From: Azotimanducus sp965199815
GTDB lineage: Bacteria; Pseudomonadota; Gammaproteobacteria; Pseudomonadales; Azotimanducaceae
DNA length: 64,000 nucleotides
Direction of reading: 5' to 3'
Assembly (NCBI GenBank): GCA_965199815.1
Contig: CBDATE010000018.1
Coordinates: 186,001-250,000, forward strand
How positions within the stretch are numbered: the first letter of the stretch is position 1; each line of letters begins with the position of its first letter. The notes under the pieces are model-generated. The model was given only the letters and a program-made list of their open reading frames with translations, was not told where the DNA came from and made no database searches. Position numbers and translations under genes: made by a program. This document shows, in pieces, positions 1 to 8,524 of this stretch.

Positions 1-1617
1 ACATCGGCCATTGTCAGTATCACGCCGAGCCTCGAAGAGGTGTACATCACCATAAACGTCAATGAAGGCGAGAGTTATGTTGTCACGGATGTGTCCATCA
101 TCGGTGAAATTGGCGATGAGGACCCGGAGATTCTGGAGTCATTGATTCTCGTCAACCCCGGAGACCTGTACTCGCAAGCGCTGGTCACGGCGAGTGAGGA
201 ACGCATCACCTCGGCGCTCGGCAACTCCGGCTATGCCTTCGCAAGCGTCTCGGGGGTGCCTGAAACCAACGACGACGGTACTGCGGAAGTGAAGTTCTTT
301 GTTGATACCGGCCGTCGCACCTATGTCCGGCGCATTGCGGTAACCGGCAACGAGACCACTCAGGATGAGGTGGTGCGCCGCGAGCTGCGTCAACTCGAGG
401 GCGGCTGGGCATCCACGGCGCTCATCGACTTGTCGAAGATTCGTCTCGAGCGGCTTGGCTATTTCAGCGAAGTCAATGTGGAGACACCGTCAGTGACGGG
501 CAGCGACGATCAGATTGACGTGAACATTGCGGTCAGGGAGCAGACCTCCGGCAGCATTCAGGGCACCATTGCCTATGCCCAGTACTCGGGGTTGATTCTC
601 GGCCTCGGATACTCCGAGACCAATCTCTTTGGCTCGGGCAACAGCTTTGGTGTCAACCTCAGCTGGAGCAAGTTTCAGCAGGCGGCGAGCATCAACTACT
701 TCAACCCCTACTACACGATTGACGGCATCAGCCGGGGATTCAGCATCTACTATCGACAGACGAATTACGATGAATTCAATCTGGTGCGCTATTCGGCGGA
801 CTCCTTCGGGGCCGGCGCGAATTACGGTATTCCCGTTGGCGAAACGCAGCGTCTGCGGTTTGGGTTCAATGTCGATTACACGCAGCTTTCGAGCGGCACC
901 TTTACGGCGGCAGAGATTCTCGAGTATCTGGAGTCTGCCGGCGACGAAGCGCTGAATTTCAAGCTCACCGGCAGCTACTCGAACGTGCGTCTGAATCGTG
1001 GCATCTTCCCCACCCGTGGCTATTCGCAAGAGCTCGGCATGGAGGTTGCTGTGCCCGGTAGCGATACGCTCTTCTACAAGATGCAGTACGAAGGGCAGAT
1101 CTACTTTCCTCTGGGTGCCGGTTTCACGCTCAAGCTGCGCTCCAAGCTCGGGTATGGAGATGCCTATGGCGACACTGATCGCTATCCCTTCTTCGAGAAT
1201 TTCTTTGCTGGCGGCTATGGTTCTGTGCGTGGATTCGAGCGCTACTCGCTTGGTCCGCGCACTACGCCGAGAGAAGGAAGCCTTTTCGGGGTCAATTCGC
1301 GGGGTGACCCCTTGGGCGGCAATATGCTGATTGAAGGGAATGCCGAGATTATCCTGCCACTGCCCTTCATCGAGGACACCACATCTTTCCGTCCGGTGCT
1401 GTTCCTGGATGTCGGCAACGTGTTTTCCACGCACTGTGCGTCAACCGCGGTGAATTGCCTCAAGTTCGAATGGGATGAATTGCGTGCATCGACAGGGCTT
1501 GCGTTTACCTGGCTCTCGCCCATGGGCCCCATGACGTTTTCAGTGTCCAAAGTGCTTCAGGAAGGCCCGTTCGACGAGACCGAGAGTTTTCAGTTCGAGC
1601 TCGGCCGGGTATTCTAG
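1..1617 (+). CDS. bamA: Outer membrane assembly factor BamA, 3' part (5' end outside window)
   Basis: The frame is open from base 1, so the gene starts upstream; about 538 C-terminal residues of an expected 750-800 are present. The first part reads as POTRA domains (beta-alpha-alpha-beta repeats with 'VNEGESYVVTDV' and 'VDTGRRTYVRRIAVTGN'), followed by the 16-strand Omp85 barrel with the family motif 'GGYGSVRGFE' near 1213-1242. It ends in the outer-membrane signature of a terminal aromatic residue (GRVF-stop). BamA is the central insertase of the BAM complex and folds beta-barrel proteins into the outer membrane. The next gene, skp, encodes a periplasmic chaperone that delivers such clients, the usual gammaproteobacterial neighbour. 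Confidence 0.97.
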   Translation, partial: TSAIVSITPSLEEVYITINVNEGESYVVTDVSIIGEIGDEDPEILESLILVNPGDLYSQALVTASEERITSALGNSGYAFASVSGVPETNDDGTAEVKFFVDTGRRTYVRRIAVTGNETTQDEVVRRELRQLEGGWASTALIDLSKIRLERLGYFSEVNVETPSVTGSDDQIDVNIAVREQTSGSIQGTIAYAQYSGLILGLGYSETNLFGSGNSFGVNLSWSKFQQAASINYFNPYYTIDGISRGFSIYYRQTNYDEFNLVRYSADSFGAGANYGIPVGETQRLRFGFNVDYTQLSSGTFTAAEILEYLESAGDEALNFKLTGSYSNVRLNRGIFPTRGYSQELGMEVAVPGSDTLFYKMQYEGQIYFPLGAGFTLKLRSKLGYGDAYGDTDRYPFFENFFAGGYGSVRGFERYSLGPRTTPREGSLFGVNSRGDPLGGNMLIEGNAEIILPLPFIEDTTSFRPVLFLDVGNVFSTHCASTAVNCLKFEWDELRASTGLAFTWLSPMGPMTFSVSKVLQEGPFDETESFQFELGRVF

Positions 1618-1727
1618 TCGGCGGTACCCGTGAAGAAGCGGGCGAGCCATGCAGTTCTCCTGGCGACAATTCTTCCCGCCGCCTCATGTAAAATGACGGG
1701 CCATTTCATTGTCTCCGGAGTGCACAG

Positions 1728-2237
1728 GTGTTCAAGACCATTGCCAGAATTGCTTTCCTTGCGCTGCTGTGGAGCGCTTCGTCAGTGGCATCGGCGCAGC
1801 TCGTTATCGGCTTTATCGATACCGCGCGCGCCATCAGTGAAAGCGATGAGGGCAAGGCGCTAATCGAGCAGATAGAAGCGGAACTCGAAGAAGATCAGTC
1901 TCGCCTTCAAGGCCTGCAAGATGAATTGACCAGCTTGCGGGAAAAGTTCGATACGGACCGCGAAATCATGAGCGATGATGAGCGCCGTCGGCAGGGCAGG
2001 CTGATGGAAGAGAAGAACGCGGACTTGCAATACGAGTTCCAGAAGTATCAGCGGGAGCTGCAGGAGCGTCGGCAAGAGGTTTTGCAGGAGATGACTCCCA
2101 AGGTGAACGCGGCCCTTACCGATATCATCGAACTTGAAGGCATGGATATGGTGTTCGAGCGAGAGGTCGCCACTTTCGTGAATCCCAAGCATGACATCAC
2201 GCGACGTATCACCGAGAAGCTGAACGAGAAGCAATAG
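1728..2237 (+). CDS. skp: Periplasmic chaperone Skp/OmpH
   Basis: A 169-residue protein with a signal peptide (FLALLWSASSVASAQ, cleavage probably after ASA near residue 23), then the OmpH opening 'IGFIDTARAI' and a long charged coiled-coil hairpin rich in E, Q, K and R, as expected for the jellyfish-shaped trimeric Skp. The start is GTG at 1728, supported by a GGAG at 1717-1720 with about 7 nt spacing. Skp binds unfolded outer membrane proteins in the periplasm and hands them to BAM, whose barrel subunit is encoded immediately upstream. Length is typical of the family. Confidence 0.95.
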   Translation: MFKTIARIAFLALLWSASSVASAQLVIGFIDTARAISESDEGKALIEQIEAELEEDQSRLQGLQDELTSLREKFDTDREIMSDDERRRQGRLMEEKNADLQYEFQKYQRELQERRQEVLQEMTPKVNAALTDIIELEGMDMVFEREVATFVNPKHDITRRITEKLNEKQ

Positions 2238-2308
2238 CCGCCACACGCCAACCGCGCGCGTGAGAACCCGCCGGTGAGACGCTTCCGGGTACGGCGCGGG
2301 CAGCAACC

Positions 2309-2779
2309 GTGACTCGGGACACGGGCACGGCCATGGGCCTTCGCGAGGTGTGGCAGTACCTGCCACACAGATACCCTTTCCTGTTTGTGGATGGCGTTGT
2401 CGATGTTGTCCCCGGCAAGTCGATTCACGCATTCAAGAATGTGTCTGTCAACGAAGCCTTCTTTGCGGGACATTTTCCGGGCAATCCGGTCATGCCCGGG
2501 GTTCTGATTATCGAGGCGCTGGCGCAGGCGGCCGCCATTCTGGGGTTCAAGACTCTGGAGCGAAAGCCGAGCGATGGCCTCACCTACTATCTGACCGGGG
2601 TCGAGAATGCGAGATTTCGCAGGATGGTGCTCCCCGGAGACCGGCTTGATCTGCAGGTCTCACTCAAGGCTTATCGGCGTATGCTCGTGAAGCTCGACGG
2701 TCAGGCCTTTGTCGGCGATCAGCTCGCGGCATCCTGTGCACTGAGCTGCGCCGAGCAGACCGTGCAACCCGTCGGCTGA
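2309..2779 (+). CDS. fabZ: 3-hydroxyacyl-[acyl-carrier-protein] dehydratase FabZ
   Basis: Hot-dog fold dehydratase. The catalytic His is in 'LPHRYPFLFVD' (H20 from the GTG start) and the catalytic Glu in 'PGVLIIEALAQ' (E69); the 'GHFPGNPVMPGV' loop is intact. It dehydrates 3-hydroxyacyl-ACP in type II fatty acid synthesis. The GTG at 2309 gives 156 aa; an in-frame ATG at 2333 gives 148 aa, closer to the usual family length, so the start is uncertain. In most gammaproteobacteria fabZ lies between lpxD and lpxA; here it follows skp after 71 bp and abuts rnhB, with no lpx genes on either side. Confidence 0.95.
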   Translation: MTRDTGTAMGLREVWQYLPHRYPFLFVDGVVDVVPGKSIHAFKNVSVNEAFFAGHFPGNPVMPGVLIIEALAQAAAILGFKTLERKPSDGLTYYLTGVENARFRRMVLPGDRLDLQVSLKAYRRMLVKLDGQAFVGDQLAASCALSCAEQTVQPVG

Positions 2780-2781
2780 GC

Positions 2782-3369
2782 TTGCCGGGCGTTCACCCCG
2801 AGGTGACTCAACCCATCGTCGCCGGCATTGACGAGGCGGGTCGCGGTGCCCTCGCTGGCCCCGTGGTCGCGGCGGCTCTGGTGATGGAATCCCTGCCCGC
2901 TGGCGTACGCGACTCGAAGCGCTGTACATCCCCGCAACGCGAGTGTCTCGCCGAAGCGATTCGTCATGGGGCAAGTGTCTGGGCCATTGGCGTGGCGAGC
3001 GTCGCGGAAATACATGCCCTGAACATCCTGCAGGCATCCCTGCTTGCCATGCGGCGCGCGCTGCTTGCGCTGCACACTCGCCCGACTCGCGCCATCGTGG
3101 ATGGCAATCAGACACCGGATGTCCCCGTTCCCTGCCAGGCCATTGTTGGAGGCGATGCCAGCGCACCCTTGATCAGCGCCGCTTCAATACTCGCGAAGAC
3201 GCATCGCGACGCACTCATGCGCGAGCTGGCGCACGAGTATCCGCAGTACGGGTTCGAGCGCCACAAGGGGTATGGCACTCAGGCGCATCTTGACGCGCTG
3301 CGGCGTTTCGGTGCCTGCCCCGAACACCGCAAAGGCTTCAGGCCGGTGCGGGAACTCGGAAAACTCTGA
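2782..3369 (+). CDS. rnhB: Ribonuclease HII
   Basis: The acidic metal-binding motif 'GIDEAGRGALAGP' is at the N-terminus, followed by 'SAASILAKTHRD' and the C-terminal 'YGFERHKGYGT' signature, all in the RNase HII order. The enzyme removes RNA from RNA-DNA hybrids, including single ribonucleotides in DNA. The TTG at 2782 gives 195 aa; an in-frame GTG at 2803 is an alternative that keeps the catalytic domain. The gene follows fabZ with 2 nt spacing and is probably co-transcribed. Its stop codon lies inside a hairpin shared with the convergent downstream gene. Confidence 0.95.
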   Translation: MPGVHPEVTQPIVAGIDEAGRGALAGPVVAAALVMESLPAGVRDSKRCTSPQRECLAEAIRHGASVWAIGVASVAEIHALNILQASLLAMRRALLALHTRPTRAIVDGNQTPDVPVPCQAIVGGDASAPLISAASILAKTHRDALMRELAHEYPQYGFERHKGYGTQAHLDALRRFGACPEHRKGFRPVRELGKL

Positions 3370-3384
3370 ATAACAGAGGTTCCC
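3358..3384. terminator. Solo hairpin (module H5 of the multi-hairpin element) at a convergent gene end
   Basis: The arms are GGAAAACTCTG and CAGAGGTTCCC around an AATAA loop; they pair with a few mismatches or wobbles. The sequence matches the reverse complement of the last hairpin of the roughly 150-bp repeat element at 25 of 27 positions. It covers the rnhB stop codon and ends one base before the stop of the convergent gene, so it may act as a bidirectional terminator. Confidence 0.7.
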
Positions 3385-5502
3385 TCACGAAATCCCGTAC
3401 ATGTCGCGCACCTTCGCACCGAGCGCTTCCTTCAGTGGTGCAAGCCACGGTTCATACGGCTTCCATGCCTCGAGCGCATCACGATAGATCGGCTGCCGCA
3501 CCTGCTCGGAACTCGGAGTACGTACACTGCGTTCGGTGTTGTAGTACTCGAGGCAGGCCGGCTCGAACTCGAGTTCACAGAAGTCGAGCAGGCGTCTGAC
3601 CTCATCTTCCAGAGATTCCACGACCTTTTCGTGTTCGACCAGCAGCACAAACCCGGGGAGCACCCGATTCCAGTGTGTCATGAGATCAACATATTCTGCG
3701 TAATAGTGTCCGCTCTGCCGCAGACCATAGGAGAATTCGTGCCCCTGTCCGAAGAGTTGCTTGAAGCTGCTGAAGCAGCAGGACAGGGGATGCCGACGCG
3801 CATCAATCACCCTGGCTCTGGGCAGGATGAGCTTGATCAGCCCGATATGCACAAAATTGTTCGGGTTCTTGTCGATGAAGAAGGGCGCGCCCCGGCGATG
3901 TACGCGCGTCTCTTCGATGAATTGTTCGCCGAAGCGCTTGAAATACTCATGTTCAAGCGTTTCGAGTACGCGCGGGTAGCCCACGCCCTCCGCTTGCAGC
4001 CTGCCCCGGTCGAGCCGGTTGGCGAGGGCGATCATGTTGGGCAGCTCCATGGTGCCGTCAATCTGCGAATGAGAGGCAAGAATCTGTTCGAGCAGAGTGG
4101 ACCCGGCGCGGGGCAGTCCGACAATGAAGATGGGGTCCGGGGCGCTGTGCCCGACACCTCTGCGCGCCTGAAAGAAAGCCTCGCTGCAAACCGCCTTCTG
4201 CGCACCGAGCCGCTTCGAGAGGTTCTCGGAATCATGTTTCACGGAGGTCTGTTTCAGCGCGTTGCCACGCTCGTAGAAGACGAATGACTGTGCATGCGCC
4301 TGCAGGTCTTCCAGCGCCTTGCCGAGTGCGAAGCACAGGTGAATACGATCATCAAGCCCGGTTGCCTCGCTCATCTCGGCAGCCTGCATGTGCTGGAGTT
4401 CGTCCGGGGTAAACCTGTAGGTCTTGGTATTGGCCAGCGACCAGAAGGCATCACCATATTCCGGTACGAGCCGATAGGCTTCGCGATAGGACATCACCGC
4501 TGCTTCGAGCTGGCCGATGGTCTTTTGTGCGTGACCGCGCAACAGGTGAATGCGATGCTGATGCGGGCTTTTGGCAAGTACCTGATCGTAGAGTTTGATC
4601 GCCTCTTCATGCGCGCCGATGCCGGCTGTGGCGCTGGCGTACATGGTGAGATAGGCGAGATTGTCGGGGAAGCGCTCGATGAGCAGCGTGGTCTGCTTGT
4701 GTGCAAGCTCGAACTTTTGCAGCTTGACAAGCAAGTTGGCGTAATCGCTGCGACAGCGTTCATGTTTCGGTTCGAGCTCGATGGCGGTGGCAAGCAGGAA
4801 TTCCGCCTCACCGAACATGCCCAGTTTTTCGCGCACCTCGGCAAGCAGACGTATGCCTTCAACGTGCTGCTTGTGTGTCTGCAGAAAATGTCGGCACAGA
4901 CGGTCCGCCCGTTGCAGTCGTCCGTCGTGCATGGAGGTAGCGACACTTTGCAGCTCGCGCGGCAAGGAGTCGAGGTAGGCCACCTGTGCATCGGCCATGA
5001 CCGAGCGTTCCTGCTGGCCCGCTACTTCACAGAGACCTCGCAGTGCCTTCCAGGACGCAACAAGGGCGGGATTGCGCCGCACAGCCTCTTCGTAGCATTC
5101 CCTGGCGGCATCGAGTCGATTATCGGAAAGGAGCAGGTGTCCGCGCTCCTGATGTGCACGGGCGAAGTCCGGGTCGAGATCAATCAGTTCGTCGAGTGTG
5201 GCGAGTGCCTCTGACAGCCTGCGGCCATAGCGCTGCGCGACTGCCAGGGTGTAGAGCGCCTCGTGCCGTACATCGTCGGATGCAAACTCGTGTGCCTGTG
5301 CTGCCAGCGCAGGCTCCAGGCGCTGTTCGGCATCCCCGAACCTCGCCTGGTTGACAAGCTGTCGCGCCTCGCTGATCGCTTGCCAGTCTATAGGTGGCGG
5401 CGCCCTTGAATCCCTGATATTCCTACTCCATGTTGTAGGAAAACCGCATTCCCAGAGTGCGCGGACGGTTGGTGGTGACCGTCGGCGTGAAGTCGAGGAC
5501 AT
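3385..5502 (-). CDS. TPR-repeat sulfotransferase
   Basis: Residues about 40-400 form tandem tetratricopeptide repeats (e.g. 'AEFLLATAIELEPKH', 'AIKLYDQVLAKSP'). Residues about 455-700 form a Sulfotransfer_3-type domain with the PAPS 5'-phosphosulfate loop 'VGLPRAGSTLLEQIL' near residue 460 and a 3'-phosphate-binding segment 'DARRHPLSCCFS'. It probably transfers sulfate from PAPS to a protein or small acceptor; the substrate is unknown. The only conventional start is ATG at 5502, which overlaps the end of the upstream TonB receptor gene by 80 bp; I see no ATG, GTG or TTG between that gene's stop and the first TPR. The start is therefore doubtful. Translational coupling to the receptor is likely. 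Such sulfotransferases often sit next to TonB-dependent receptors. Confidence 0.85.
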   Translation of the reverse strand: MSSTSRRRSPPTVRALWECGFPTTWSRNIRDSRAPPPIDWQAISEARQLVNQARFGDAEQRLEPALAAQAHEFASDDVRHEALYTLAVAQRYGRRLSEALATLDELIDLDPDFARAHQERGHLLLSDNRLDAARECYEEAVRRNPALVASWKALRGLCEVAGQQERSVMADAQVAYLDSLPRELQSVATSMHDGRLQRADRLCRHFLQTHKQHVEGIRLLAEVREKLGMFGEAEFLLATAIELEPKHERCRSDYANLLVKLQKFELAHKQTTLLIERFPDNLAYLTMYASATAGIGAHEEAIKLYDQVLAKSPHQHRIHLLRGHAQKTIGQLEAAVMSYREAYRLVPEYGDAFWSLANTKTYRFTPDELQHMQAAEMSEATGLDDRIHLCFALGKALEDLQAHAQSFVFYERGNALKQTSVKHDSENLSKRLGAQKAVCSEAFFQARRGVGHSAPDPIFIVGLPRAGSTLLEQILASHSQIDGTMELPNMIALANRLDRGRLQAEGVGYPRVLETLEHEYFKRFGEQFIEETRVHRRGAPFFIDKNPNNFVHIGLIKLILPRARVIDARRHPLSCCFSSFKQLFGQGHEFSYGLRQSGHYYAEYVDLMTHWNRVLPGFVLLVEHEKVVESLEDEVRRLLDFCELEFEPACLEYYNTERSVRTPSSEQVRQPIYRDALEAWKPYEPWLAPLKEALGAKVRDMYGIS

Positions 5503-8266
5503 TCACGTTGAGTTGTGCGCTCTCATCAAACACATTGTCGATGAAGAGCTCTGCTCCCCAGGTTTCTGTCTTCAGGCCAACCGCGAAATTCACGAAAGTG
5601 TAGGCTTCCTGCAGGTAGCGCGCCGCCTTCCAGCGAGCATTGCCATTGGCATCTACGCCGATGTAGCTCGGGTCGGTCACGATGGCCAGATCATCACCCG
5701 TGAGCGGAGCGCCAAAGAAGCCCCCCTCTTCCTGAATCTTCAGTCCGCTGCCGGTGCCGAAGACCAGGCGTGTGACATCCTCTGCGAAGTAGGCATCGCC
5801 GCTCAATTCGGCAGGGCTCTCGCCCGTATAGGTAACGCTCGCACGCATGTAGGCATCGGCGCGCAGGTTCATCAGGCGCACATCCGGGAAGTCGTAATTG
5901 GCGCGCAGATTGAAGCGATACTCAGGTGTCCAGGGCAATCGGCTCCCGCTGGGAACGACAACCTCCTCGATTTGCGGGTTGACACGCGTGAGTTCATTGT
6001 CAACATAGCTGAAGCCGCCATTGAGCGTGAATCTGGGTGTCGCAAGCCAGGTGAAGTCCATATCCAGGCCGTTGGTTTCGGCATCCCCGGCGTTTTCGAT
6101 GAATACCAGAAAGGCGACATTCGCCGGATCGAATCTGGACATCTGCAGATTGGTGATCTCCGACCAGTAGGCGGTGGCATTGAAGCGCAGGGTGCGGTCC
6201 AGCAGAGTGCCCTTGAAGCCCACTTCGAAGTTTTCCAGATCATCCGTGCGCACGATGGCGGGCACCAGATAGCCCTCATACGGGCCTGATTGATTTCCTG
6301 CAGGTGTCCCGGCATTGCGATTGGCTGTCTGCGGGCGGAATCCCTCGGAAAAAGCCGTAAACACCATGATGTCTTCAGCGACATCCCAGCTCAGGGTGGC
6401 GCGAAAGATGGTGTCTTCCTGATTCAGGACACCGTCCGAGTCCAGTCCACCGAGAAAGAAATTGCCATTGGCGTAGCCATCTGCAACCAGAGAGGCATTA
6501 CTGGCGGTAAAGAAGGTTTCCAGATCGGCTCGATTGCCCGAGGCGGCAAAAGTGCCCAGCGCTTCAAGCCTGTTCGACACTCGATTGTCGAAAGATTGCC
6601 CGTCGCAGGGCATGGATTCTCCCTTGCAACCAAAGGATGAGCCGGTCGATCCGGTGAATTCGTAGTCGAGGTCATAGTCACGCGCACCCAGGCTGGCGGT
6701 AACCTGGTCCGTGATATCAAAACTGAACTCGCCGAAGAAGGCGACCTGTTCTTCCTGGCGCGTGAAGTTGTTGACGAAGATGGTGGAGGGTCCACGACCG
6801 AGGGGGTTACTCACGCCATCCACTCTGCTCACGACATTGGTTCCCGAGGGTGGCGAATTGCCCGGCTCGGTGATTGTGCCTGGCGCGGAGGACACATTGA
6901 ATCCGGCATCGACTGCGCCTGGATACCAGAACTCGCCATTGGAGACGGTTTCCTGATCATCCAGAAATATGCCCGCCGTCAGCCGCCAGCGTCGGCTCGG
7001 GTCCGTGTTGAAGCGAAACTCGTGCGTGAGGCGTTCGTTGTTGGTGTTCTCGGTGAAGCCCTTGGTCGGATCAAAGCACTTGTCGGCGTGTGAATAGCCA
7101 CCAGTGCAGATGTAATAGGCTTGGTAGCCGCCACCGACGGTGTAGCCGGAGTAGTCCTGCGTATAGAACACATCGCGCTCCAGATAGCCACCGGTGTAGA
7201 TGACATCGAGCTCCAGAAGTCGCCCGGACAGCGTCCAGGTGGTGAGCCCGAATTCATCCTCGTTCTTGCTTGGGGTGAACCTGTTCACGCTCTCCTCATC
7301 AAGCACCGGGTCGTACTCGAATACGCCCTCGGAGTTGATGGACTGCCGGGTATGCTGGACGAGCAAATCCCAGGTGTCGTTGATGAGGTAGGACGCGCCA
7401 AAGCGGGCACCGAGGTATGAGGAATCGTTGAAGTCTTCTTCAGCCAGTTCGGAATTATTGGCGCTGACGATTTCGGCACGGCTGGAACACTCGGCATTAT
7501 CGACATCAGGGTTGCCGGTACACACGGCAGCGCTTGAATTAACCTGATTGCGGTTCAGTATTTCGATATTGGGCGTGAAGCTGCCCTGCTTGTTGTCTAT
7601 CCAGCCGCCCGCGCGGTCGCTGTAGGCGGCGACCCGGAAGGCGAGCTTTTCGGACAGCGGCAGATTGATGAAGGCGCGCACCGCTGCGCTCGGCTCACCG
7701 CCCTTGGTGGTGCTGAAATTGGCATCCATACCGGTGTCGAAGGCATCGTGCTGCGGTTTGTTGGTGATCAGCCGCAGGGTGCCGGTTTGTGAGCTCGCAC
7801 CATAGAGTGTGCCTTGAGGGCCTGGAAGTACTTCCACGCGGGCCAGATCTGTGGCATAGATATCGAGGTTGCGCGCCGCAAAGGAGACGGGCTGTTCGTC
7901 CTGATACAGCGCGACCGTGGGTGATGTGCCCTGAACCGAGGAGACAGTGAGCGAAGACTGCTCACTGGCGGCACCGCGCATGAAGACTTCCGAGCGGCCC
8001 GGACCGCGGCCAGAAAAGACGACATTGGATAGATACTGCACATAGTCATCGAAGTTATCGATGCCAAGCGCCTGCATTTCATTGCCGGTGATGGCGTTCA
8101 CCGACACCGGGATGTCCTGCATGGATTCCGAGCGCTTGGTGGCGGTTACCACGATTTCCTCGATGCCCGGTGGGGAGGCTCCGGGCTCGGCGGCTGCATT
8201 GCAGACGGCACCGACGGCTACGGCGGAAATAACAGCGTGGGGGATTTTCCTGGCTCTGTATCGCAT
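5423..8266 (-). CDS. TonB-dependent outer membrane receptor (947 aa)
   Basis: A signal peptide (AVISAVAVGAVCNAAAE) is followed by a TonB box 'IEEIVVTATKR', a plug domain ('SVNAITGNEMQALGI', 'VEVLPGPQGTLYGASSQTG') and a long beta-barrel ending in 'LGMRFSYNME'. It imports an unidentified substrate across the outer membrane using TonB-ExbBD energy. The sequence style resembles the large receptor families of marine gammaproteobacteria and sphingomonads, where ligands range from siderophores to oligosaccharides and cannot be predicted. A TPR-sulfotransferase gene overlaps its 3' end, suggesting one transcript. Confidence 0.93.
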   Translation of the reverse strand: MRYRARKIPHAVISAVAVGAVCNAAAEPGASPPGIEEIVVTATKRSESMQDIPVSVNAITGNEMQALGIDNFDDYVQYLSNVVFSGRGPGRSEVFMRGAASEQSSLTVSSVQGTSPTVALYQDEQPVSFAARNLDIYATDLARVEVLPGPQGTLYGASSQTGTLRLITNKPQHDAFDTGMDANFSTTKGGEPSAAVRAFINLPLSEKLAFRVAAYSDRAGGWIDNKQGSFTPNIEILNRNQVNSSAAVCTGNPDVDNAECSSRAEIVSANNSELAEEDFNDSSYLGARFGASYLINDTWDLLVQHTRQSINSEGVFEYDPVLDEESVNRFTPSKNEDEFGLTTWTLSGRLLELDVIYTGGYLERDVFYTQDYSGYTVGGGYQAYYICTGGYSHADKCFDPTKGFTENTNNERLTHEFRFNTDPSRRWRLTAGIFLDDQETVSNGEFWYPGAVDAGFNVSSAPGTITEPGNSPPSGTNVVSRVDGVSNPLGRGPSTIFVNNFTRQEEQVAFFGEFSFDITDQVTASLGARDYDLDYEFTGSTGSSFGCKGESMPCDGQSFDNRVSNRLEALGTFAASGNRADLETFFTASNASLVADGYANGNFFLGGLDSDGVLNQEDTIFRATLSWDVAEDIMVFTAFSEGFRPQTANRNAGTPAGNQSGPYEGYLVPAIVRTDDLENFEVGFKGTLLDRTLRFNATAYWSEITNLQMSRFDPANVAFLVFIENAGDAETNGLDMDFTWLATPRFTLNGGFSYVDNELTRVNPQIEEVVVPSGSRLPWTPEYRFNLRANYDFPDVRLMNLRADAYMRASVTYTGESPAELSGDAYFAEDVTRLVFGTGSGLKIQEEGGFFGAPLTGDDLAIVTDPSYIGVDANGNARWKAARYLQEAYTFVNFAVGLKTETWGAELFIDNVFDESAQLNVNVLDFTPTVTTNRPRTLGMRFSYNME

Positions 8267-8338
8267 TACGTTTTCCTGTGGTCTCCTGAGTGATCTCCTG
8301 GCAGAGACGAGAACTCGGCGAATGCGATTCAGTACCTT

Positions 8339-8405
8339 CTATAAGTGCCTATAAGAGCCTTGCTTGAAAGACTTGCTTCAGACAATACAAGACAGGCTTG
8401 TGTTG
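8339..8405 (-). promoter_or_regulatory. Possible operator/promoter region upstream of the TonB receptor
   Basis: The stretch 8267-8524 holds no convincing gene. Within it, 8339-8358 is a tandem decamer (CTATAAGTGC then CTATAAGAGC), 8360-8378 contains TTGCTT twice, and 8383-8405 is an imperfect inverted repeat (CAATACAAG, 5-nt spacer, CTTGTGTTG). This layout suits a regulator-binding region for the divergent minus-strand receptor, but no promoter boxes could be assigned with confidence. Confidence 0.3.
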
Positions 8406-8524
8406 CCGCATCCGCGTTCACCCGGCCTGCTCAGGGGGCATGATAACACTACTGAGATGCCTTGTGGTTTTCGGTGAGCCGTGACGGGCAGACCTGGCTG
8501 ATATCGGGACGCGGTGGGTTACAT

